A DNA stretch of 64,000 bases from Trissonchulus latispiculum (Eukaryota > Nematoda > Enoplea > Enoplida > Ironidae), in the NCBI GenBank assembly GCA_030248195.1, contig JASAND010008363.1:1-64000 (forward strand), read 5' to 3'. Under the pieces are notes generated by a model. That model was given only the letters and a program-made list of their open reading frames with translations. It had not been told where the DNA came from and ran no database searches. Shown in pieces: positions 57,307 to 64,000 of the stretch; position 1 is the stretch's first letter; the number at the start of each line of letters is the position of its first letter. The translations under genes were made by a program, and so were the position numbers.

Positions 57307-57702
57307 ATGGCAAACCAGGAAAATGATCCGCCCCCCAATACCTATGAACCTACAGAACCGCCCCAACGGAATCGCGTCAGAGAAGCCCTAATGGAATGGG
57401 GCATCTATTCCGTCTCAACAGATCCCTCTCCAACCATCAGACACAGAGCCCCAGTTCCCACCGAAGTGCCAAGTCCCCAACCTACCCAGCCATATCTTTG
57501 CTACAGGCCCACAACCTGTACACCCTCATCCGATGGTCAGGCACTCTGCCCCCAATGCGGAGTCCACTTCGCGAAACCAGGCCAGAAGCGGAGTGCAACC
57601 CGTTGTCCAGTCAAGGTGTCTCATTGGCTAGGCACCTACACAGTCCTCAAGAATTTGATCCCCATCATGAACCGAAGACCTATGGAGCTGAACGTCTTCT
57701 AG
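57307..57702 (+). CDS. Accessory ORF C (unit 1), possible zinc-binding motif
   Basis: A 131-codon ORF from the ATG just after a splice acceptor (MANQENDPPPNTYEPTEPPQ). Proline-rich N terminus, then cysteines in C-x5-C and ALCPQCGVHF...TRC arrangements that could bind zinc. It overlaps ORF D in a different frame for about 300 bp. No family is recognised. An almost identical copy lies at 58893-59288. Confidence 0.5.
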   Translation: MANQENDPPPNTYEPTEPPQRNRVREALMEWGIYSVSTDPSPTIRHRAPVPTEVPSPQPTQPYLCYRPTTCTPSSDGQALCPQCGVHFAKPGQKRSATRCPVKVSHWLGTYTVLKNLIPIMNRRPMELNVF

Positions 57703-58052
57703 AGATGTTTCCCAAGGAAGACAAGTACCCGGTTGCAATGCAATACCCGGGTCATAAGGCCAAATTTGATGATACTGGCCTCCGTCTCAGAAAGGCCCAA
57801 ATCGAGGCGGATAATGCTGTCAGTATCCATCCTGACACGACAGTTCAGGACCATATCCAGGCCGCCTTCCGCATTTTCTCGCCCAATACCTATAAGGCGG
57901 ACGACACTCCGGGGGACAGAGCCCTCTACGCTGTCTCTTTGGAGAATCTGCGAACGGAAATCCTGCAGATAGTTAACAATCCGGAGATTCCGAACCCACG
58001 CCCTATTACCCCCCACCGCCGTTTGGGCCGGAGCCCAACTACCCCACCATGA
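57396..58052 (+). pseudogene. Accessory ORF D, unit 1 copy, broken
   Basis: Same frame and sequence as the intact ORF D in unit 2 until about 57997, where one base is missing (cccacgccc against cccacagccc). This shifts the frame and ends it at 58052. The duplication junction then removes the remaining tail. It contains LRKAQIEADNAVSIHPDTTV and DRALYAVSLENLRTEILQIV. Confidence 0.65.
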
Positions 58053-58158
58053 TCAATGAGACCCGCCCCTACCCTCCCATCACACCCCCCAAGTCCCCAA
58101 ACCAGGATTTTTCAGCGGAGGAGGATTGGGATGAAGATGTTGAGGAGATTGCACCTGG

Positions 58159-58590
58159 AGAAAGATCCTGCCTGGGCCGGATTGGTGTGGGGATTCTACG
58201 CGTTCCGTGACGATGGCATCCACTTCCGGCCCCAGGATCCCTTAGCCATTCCTACCGGGCATACCTGTGCCCTTCCCCTCTGTTCCAATCAGAGGCTTCA
58301 TCAGCCCTGGACGGCCACGTCCCTGAAGCGGGTCCCTCTATCCGTTTACCTCAGTAAACGGCCCCCACAAGAACTCGCCCATCTACCGGCCCCGCCATCC
58401 GGAATCCAAGCCCACCGGCTCCTCAAAGCCAAAGGAGCCCCAGAGAAAGGTCCCTGATCCCCCCAAGAGAAAGAACTCTCACTCCTTCCCAGAGAAGAGG
58501 TCACCCTCCGTCCCATCGTTAATGTCCCTCTCCCTGCATGACCGTCCTCGATCCTATGGACCGCCCTCAAAGAAGCCCAGACGCCGCTGA
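58159..58590 (+). pseudogene. Accessory ORF B, unit 2 copy, headless and frameshifted
   Basis: Starts at the duplication junction and retains WAGLVWGFYAFRDDG. One extra C in the run at about 58361-58366 (ggcccccac against ggccccac) shifts the frame before the basic tail. No start of its own. Confidence 0.75.
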
Positions 58591-58892
58591 ACTATTGCCT
58601 ACGACTGTGATTTGTACTGTGTTTTGTTTGTGAAATTGTTATGTACAGATATTTGTCTTGTCTTTTTGCATATTGTATATGGGACATGTATCTAATAGCT
58701 ATTTCTTCTAGCTAATTTTGGAAATGATACATTTTTTGAGGAGTTCAATTCCCTAACTGCTCCAAATTCCCACTTACAAAAGTAATGCGTCTAATGGACC
58801 TCGACTGGGTACGTCAGGCTAGACTGCATAACACACACAAATCCAATATTAGAATTCATTAATCTGTGGCATTAGTGTTTTCTACTTTCAGA

Positions 58893-59288
58893 ATGGCAAA
58901 CCAGGAAAATGATCCGCCCCCCAATACCTATGAACCTACAGAACCGCCCCAACGGAATCGCGTCAGAGAAGCCCTAATGGAATGGGGCATCTATTCCGTC
59001 TCAACAGATCCCTCTCCAACCATCAGACAAAGAGCCCCAGTTCCCACCGAAGTGCCAAGTCCCCAACCTACCCAGCCATATCTTTGCTACAGGCCCACAA
59101 CCTGTACACCCTCATCCGATGGTCAGGCACTCTGCCCCCAATGCGGAGTCCACTTCGCGAAACCAGGCCAGAAGCGGAGTGCAACCCGTTGTCCAGTCAA
59201 GGTGTCTCATTGGCTAGGCACCTACACAGTCCTCAAGAATTTGATCCCCATCATGAACCGAAGACCTATGGAGCTGAACGTCTTCTAG
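58893..59288 (+). CDS. Accessory ORF C (unit 2)
   Basis: Copy of the ORF at 57307-57702 with one substitution noted in the overlapped part (histidine to glutamine at the cagacacag/cagacaaag site). It is preceded by the same ttttctactttcag acceptor. Both copies keep this frame open through the region where it overlaps ORF D. Confidence 0.5.
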   Translation: MANQENDPPPNTYEPTEPPQRNRVREALMEWGIYSVSTDPSPTIRQRAPVPTEVPSPQPTQPYLCYRPTTCTPSSDGQALCPQCGVHFAKPGQKRSATRCPVKVSHWLGTYTVLKNLIPIMNRRPMELNVF

Positions 59289-60190
59289 AGATGATTCCCA
59301 AGGAAGACAAGTACCCGGTTGCAATGCAATACCCGGGTCATAAGGCCAAATTTGATGATACTGGCCTCCGTCTCAGAAAGGCCCAAATCGAGGCGGATAA
59401 TGCTGTCAGTATCCATCCTGACACGACAGTTCAGGACCATATCCAGGCCGCCTTCCGCATTTTCTCGCCCAATACCTATAAGGCGGACGACACTCCGGGG
59501 GACAGAGCCCTCTACGCTGTCTCTTTGGAGAATCTGCGAACGGAAATCCTGCAGATAGTTAACAATCCGGAGATTCCGAACCCACAGCCCTATTACCCCC
59601 CACCGCCGTTTGGGCCGGAGCCCAACTACCCCACCATGATCAATGAGACCCGCCCCTACCCTCCCATCACACCCCCCAAGTCCCCAAACCAGGATTTTTC
59701 AGCGGAGGAGGATTGGGATGAAGATGTTGAGGAGATTGCACCTGCACCAGAAACCGAAGCCGAAGAGAACACCGAAACTGAGTCCCCCGACCCTGAATCC
59801 CTCCCGGAATCCTTAGTCGACAGTCTGGATCCACTCCCCCCGCCTGGTATGGCACCTCCCCTAGTGCCCGATGATTGGCGACATGATATCCCCAACTACG
59901 TCATCCGGGAAATCCAAGCCCTGCGAAGCTGCCAGGAAGCCGAGATCATTCCAGCCAGAGAATACTGGCGTCAACTTGAGGAGCTGCGGCTTCTTTGCAG
60001 AGCCAACGAACCAGAAAGGGAGCCCGAACCTATCAACTCCCCACCGGATACCCTCCCTTGCGCCTGCCTTGACTGTGATCCTCCCATCCTGGAGGAACAG
60101 ATGGAAGATTATCTGCGATGGCTCACGGAATCCCCCGAGCCTTTCTACTATGAGGAGAAAGACTACACCCCTCCTCGCTGGAGCAGTTAG
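58982..60190 (+). CDS. Accessory ORF D (unit 2, intact), acidic proline-rich protein
   Basis: A 402-codon frame, the longest accessory ORF. Its first about 100 codons share DNA with ORF C in another frame and may be used only partly. The middle contains a helical stretch (DRALYAVSLENLRTEILQIV), then a proline-rich and strongly acidic region (DWDEDVEEIAPAPETEAEEN), and a C terminus with a possible CACLDCD metal site and EQMEDYLRWLTESPEPF. The acidic/proline pattern would suit a transcription-activating accessory protein, but that is inference only. No family is recognised. Confidence 0.6.
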   Translation: MGHLFRLNRSLSNHQTKSPSSHRSAKSPTYPAISLLQAHNLYTLIRWSGTLPPMRSPLRETRPEAECNPLSSQGVSLARHLHSPQEFDPHHEPKTYGAERLLEMIPKEDKYPVAMQYPGHKAKFDDTGLRLRKAQIEADNAVSIHPDTTVQDHIQAAFRIFSPNTYKADDTPGDRALYAVSLENLRTEILQIVNNPEIPNPQPYYPPPPFGPEPNYPTMINETRPYPPITPPKSPNQDFSAEEDWDEDVEEIAPAPETEAEENTETESPDPESLPESLVDSLDPLPPPGMAPPLVPDDWRHDIPNYVIREIQALRSCQEAEIIPAREYWRQLEELRLLCRANEPEREPEPINSPPDTLPCACLDCDPPILEEQMEDYLRWLTESPEPFYYEEKDYTPPRWSS

Positions 60191-61287
60191 ACTCGTTTGT
60201 AAAATAAAGGATTGTGGTTAAAAAACGCTCAAAAATAACATAAAAAATACTATTTTGTGAAAATACAAAAAAAATTCGAAACGCATATAGAAACAAAAAT
60301 AGTGATGTATACTTTTGTTGTATATATATTATTTCTGTGAAGCTTGTAGTTGATTGGATAACTGTCTGTTTCGAATAATTCAAAAAAAGAACCAAAAATA
60401 GTGTGCGAATATTTGTATAGGAAGTTTCGTAATTCTAACAAAAGACTTTAATACAATTGTATTGGTCCTGTAAAGAATAGCTAATTGTATTTCTTTTACT
60501 TATTTCATTTTGTGTCTGTATTTTGTTTATTACGATACTGTTTGGGTTATTATCATAATTGTAATATTGAGAATCTTGTGTGAGTACTGTGTGAAGGGAA
60601 GTAAGGCTGGCTAAGAGGAAAAGCTGTCAAAATCAAACGACATTATTTTGTAATCATCCTGTTTATTCCCGAGTCTAGAATATTAACTACTTATTTTTAT
60701 TTGGAACGTTTAAGTTACTTAGTTAAGTGTGTTCTGTGGATAGCCTAAGTATAGCTGTACATGTTATGTTGTTATTTGTTTGCCTCAGTATCTATAATGA
60801 TTAGTTGCATTATTGTACAGGATTATCATTGGTTGGTTATTGGTTATTGTATTATTTGACGTTATGTGCTTGAGACAGTCCTAGAAAGAGTCGGAACGAT
60901 TCGCCCATTGTGTAGTTGAAAAGATTCGAGAATGTTAAAAGGGGAAGTATAATTTTTATTGTAAAGATTAATGGTAGAAGATTAGATGTGATGTACCGAA
61001 TTTTAATATGCTAACCAGAAGTGTTCAGTTATATGTTGGTAATTACGTATCTGTGCTGTATCCTATTGGTTATCCCCAAACGTAAAAGCTGATGAGTTAA
61101 AAAGAATGAGGAATTTTTGAGATGAATTATTTTGGGACAGTCCCGTGGTTAATGCTCATCCCGTAACGATAAATATTGATGTGAGTCTTGTACTGAATAC
61201 GGATATGATTTTTGCACTGATGCAACGAACTGTAATAACGTGAGACGGGAACAGTAAATGGATAGCCAATATTTTTAATTTTCTATA
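60191..61287 (+). other. Non-coding 3' internal region of the retroelement
   Basis: AT-rich with no ORF on either strand that looks like a gene. Its large size adds to the element's non-coding load. Confidence 0.5.
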
Positions 61288-61295
61288 CTACTAAC

Positions 61296-61703
61296 CATAC
61301 ATTAACATAGGGTCGGGTCTTGGGGGGGCTTGTCCCCAAAAAATTTTCTGGGGGCTTGTACCTTGAACAAAAATTTTCGGGGGGGCTTGTACCTCAAGAA
61401 AAAATTCGCAAAATTTTTTGAAAAATTTACGCTAATTTTATTAAAATTTGCAAAAAATCTTCAATTTTTGGACAAAATTTCAAAATTTTGCCCGATTTTC
61501 CCGAAAAATTAAACATTTTAGCTAAAAAATTCCGGCGCAGCCGGAAATTTTTTGAAATTTTACTGTAAAAACTAATTTTTTCCGGCTGTTTTCGGTTACC
61601 CCTTGGCCATTTTTTTGTTATCCCTTGTCTCCGACGGCGTACCTTGTCCGGGTTGGGGGGGCTTGGACCCCCCCCCCCCCAGACCCCCCCGCGTTAACCT
61701 ATG
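61296..61703. mobile_element. 408-bp element nested in the retroelement, 8-bp TSD
   Basis: Flanked by a direct repeat CTACTAAC (61288-61295 and 61704-61711). The ends CATACATTAAC and GTTAACCTATG are imperfect inverted copies, followed inward by G runs on one side and C runs on the other. The interior has repeated gggggcttgtacct segments and an ATTCCGGCGCAGCCGGAAAT hairpin. No coding. It inserted after the host retroelement did, or travelled with it. Confidence 0.7.
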
Positions 61704-61907
61704 CTACTAACCTAGAAAAGGAGACGAGATTAGGGAGGCACTGGCCCATTGAAGGCCGACCCCTAATGAATGCTGTAATATAAGCGAGGTGTGCTTATCA
61801 ATTCCCCATGCTGAAATATAAGCCAGGTGCGCTTATGAACCCAAATTCCTACCGACACAGAACCAGGTGCGTTCAGCTTAATTTGAACTGAACAAGAAAA
61901 TGTAAAT

Positions 61908-62130
61908 TAGTTTTAAGTTTTGAAGGTTATGGTGGTTGCGGAACGGATCCATAGTAGATCGACCCACCTGAAAAGAATATGCAAATTAGTTTACGTTTCG
62001 AAGGTTATGGTGGTTGCGGAACGGATCCATAGTAGATCGACCCCACCTGAAAAGAATATGCAGATTAGTTTATGTTTCAAAGGTTATGGTGGTTGCGGAA
62101 CGGATCCATAGTAGATCGACCCCACCTACA
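61908..62130 (+). repeat. Three tandem copies of a 78-79-bp unit
   Basis: The unit contains GGTTATGGTGGTTGCGGAAC, then a cggatccatagtagatcga segment, and repeats with starts near 61923, 62001 and 62080. Looser 'ataagc.aggtg.gcttat' repeats precede it (61780-61835). It lies about 350 bp upstream of the 3' LTR. Confidence 0.92.
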
Positions 62131-62480
62131 AGAGAAAGAAGAGGAAGAAGTAATAATTTAAAATGTGAAGCAAACATAATAGACGAATGTAATTGGTAAG
62201 CCCTAAAAGGCAAGTATAATATAATATAAAAATAGTCTGAAAAAAGGAATAATGATATGAACTGGGATATACGTCAAGCACGAAACACAGCACATATAGA
62301 ATACTCTTTATTGGTCTTAATTTTGCCTAATAGAAGAATTGTTATACAGAATGATTGTTAGTAACTATGGATTAGAAGTGATAGTTAATTGTTATGATGT
62401 ATGATTGATAATGTTATGAAGGAAATGAGTTTCGGTTTATTCCCCCTAGTAGAAATCCCATCCATTTTTCTTGTGGAGGT

Positions 62481-64000
62481 TGTAATGGAATGACTTAGAT
62501 CTTGTGCTCAAAAGTGGCTAAAAAGTTAGTTTCTAATTGGTCATCGTTCCTAAAGAAGTTCTAATTAAAATTTATAGGGTATTTTAAAGCCAACTCTTAA
62601 AATATGAGTCTTTGTTGCCTTAAGCTAGTTAGTAGAGTTAATTTCCCCACAGCCGGCAACTAGGAGTTGCCGGCCATATTTTGTCACGGAAATGCCAAGT
62701 TATTCAAAAATTCCACAGTCAGTATTATGTCTTTATTTCAGCGTTAGGTCGGAGTTAAAATTATTAGGTATTAAAATTTATAGGGTATTTTAAAGCCAAC
62801 TCTTAAAATATGAGTCTTTGTTGCCTTAATTTAATTAATTATTAAGCAGTCGTTTAAGAGGAATGGCCGGCTTCCTCAGTTTTCGTAGTATTAATTAATT
62901 TCGTATTTGATTTAATCGACCGTTCTTTGTTGTTAGTAATAATTGCTTAGCAATTATTACTCACTGGCTTTCGTCAAAATTCAAGTCAAACCTTTTCCAA
63001 ACTTGTAAAGTTTAAGTTTTTTCCATAAAATTTCTTTTATAAGCAATTCTAAGGAATTGCAAAGCCGTAAAACTCGCGCACAACAAAGTTCAAAGTTTAT
63101 AAATTTCTTGCGCATATGAGCCTAAGTTTAACTTATTAGTTAGTCTAGTCTAAGTAGCTAGATTGTTATTAATATGAGTGTTTTGTAAGTCTGAAGTGTG
63201 AATGTTTTGTAGGTCTGAAGTGCGAATGTTCTGTGAGATTGAAATGTGAATGTTTTGCAAGACTGAAGCGTGAATGTGTTATAAAACTTAGATGTGAATG
63301 TGTCCCTAAAAAGTACCTAAGGCGGTTATTCGGGTAAACCCCTCATGGAGCGTGAGGTTCCGAAATTAACCAAGTTTCAAGGATGTTTGGTTGAATGGTT
63401 GTAGAATGTTTTGATTTGCGTGTATGCAGAATGAGTGTTTTTGAATAATTGCGGCGGCAACTCACGGAAACTCCCCTTGTACGATAGGGGTTGTGAGGAT
63501 TGTCAAATCAGTGTGAATGTCAGTTGAGTGAATGGTCATTGATAATGTAGTTAGCAATATTGGTATAATCCAGGATTACTAAGGGTCAAATAAGTTGTAG
63601 CAAACACTATCAATAATTGTCAAACTGTAAATTGTAATAAACTCTTTATTAATAAAAGATAACGTTTTAAACAGTTCAAAATGCCAGTCAAGCCGGATTA
63701 TCTTGATATATGGTAATTTATCGGTTCTCATCTGGTGCGTGAGACCAATCCTTGTGAAATTGTCCTAAAACTCATGTATTAGGCAGGAAAATAGTATGAA
63801 TGTGTATAAATGTTTGTTTGCATGCTGAATACTTGCGAATCTCAGGGATATGAGTGTGATAAACGGTGTGAATGAGTACCTACTTCAATATTAGGGTAAT
63901 ATGCAAATTAGGTAGTTAATCTAGTCCAGGGTCACGGGGACCCCCAGGATAAGCTAAAACTACCAGGTGGTCCTCGATTCGTCCACGTAGGTATCCTCGC
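62481..64000 (+). repeat. 3' LTR of the giant retroelement (continues past the window)
   Basis: Begins TGTAATGGAATGACTTAG like the 5' LTR, but after about 85 bp jumps to sequence equivalent to 46388 onwards. It thus lacks about 2.35 kb present in the 5' copy. It also has a local repeat absent there: ttaaagccaactcttaaaat occurs at about 62582 and again at about 62791. From about 62940 on it follows the 5' LTR closely. Only the first 1.5 kb is in the window. The purine-rich tract expected just before it is short (gtggaggt). Confidence 0.88.

Larger units (their letters stand above)
56574..59744 (+). repeat. Tandem duplication, 1.59-kb unit
   Basis: Unit 1 (56574-58158) and unit 2 (58159-59744) are nearly identical, with few substitutions and small indels. 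The junction reads gcacctg|gagaaagatcc, joining the middle of ORF D to the middle of ORF B. The first unit therefore lacks the ORF D tail and the second lacks the ORF B head. Confidence 0.95.

Overview
The window is eukaryotic genomic DNA, most likely from an invertebrate animal. There are no bacterial-style operons. Coding pieces are short exons bounded by GT/AG splice signals, and most of the sequence is transposon-derived: hAT-like, TTAA-targeting (piggyBac-like), Helitron-like hairpin elements, fold-back elements, a Ty3/gypsy pol remnant, an RNase H-bearing LINE and a giant LTR retroelement. I cannot name the phylum or species with confidence.

Layout. 1-9.5 kb holds putative exons of an unrecognised minus-strand gene, interspersed with hAT-like and fold-back elements and one small MITE. 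10-16.9 kb is gene-poor, with two inverted-repeat MITEs. 16.9-21.15 kb is a decayed minus-strand cluster of unrecognised ORF pieces in several frames. 21.5-26.1 kb has three terminal-repeat elements. 26.2-28.75 kb is a broken Ty3/gypsy pol (minus) and 29.0-30.95 kb a broken LINE 3' half (minus), both lying downstream of the identified exons of a minus-strand host gene. Five exons of that gene (31.7-37.8 kb) encode the end of one von Willebrand factor A (vWA) domain and all of a second; four of the splice junctions agree in phase. An 8-bp-TSD hAT element with another element nested inside sits in one of its introns. 38.2-43.86 kb is a large inverted duplication built around a palindromic fold-back element, with a later Helitron-like insertion in one arm only.

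43.95-64.0 kb is one enormous LTR retroelement. Its 5' LTR is about 6.15 kb, from TGTAATG to CATTACA. The internal region is 12.4 kb, and the 3' LTR runs off the window end. The internal region has a gag with a CCHC zinc knuckle (interrupted by one in-frame stop), a second ORF with internal repeats, and an env-like ORF with signal/anchor, furin-type site and fusion-peptide-like segment but no C-terminal membrane anchor. I see no reverse transcriptase, RNase H or integrase. Downstream are accessory ORFs, two of which begin right after canonical splice acceptors.

The first accessory ORF reads as a NADAR-domain protein, a family of N-glycosidases acting on ADP-ribose-type and riboflavin-pathway substrates. 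A retrovirus-like element carrying a NADAR gene, read by splicing in the way complex retroviruses read their accessory genes, is the most interesting observation here. The remaining accessory ORFs lie in a 1.59-kb tandem duplication whose two units have decayed in complementary ways.
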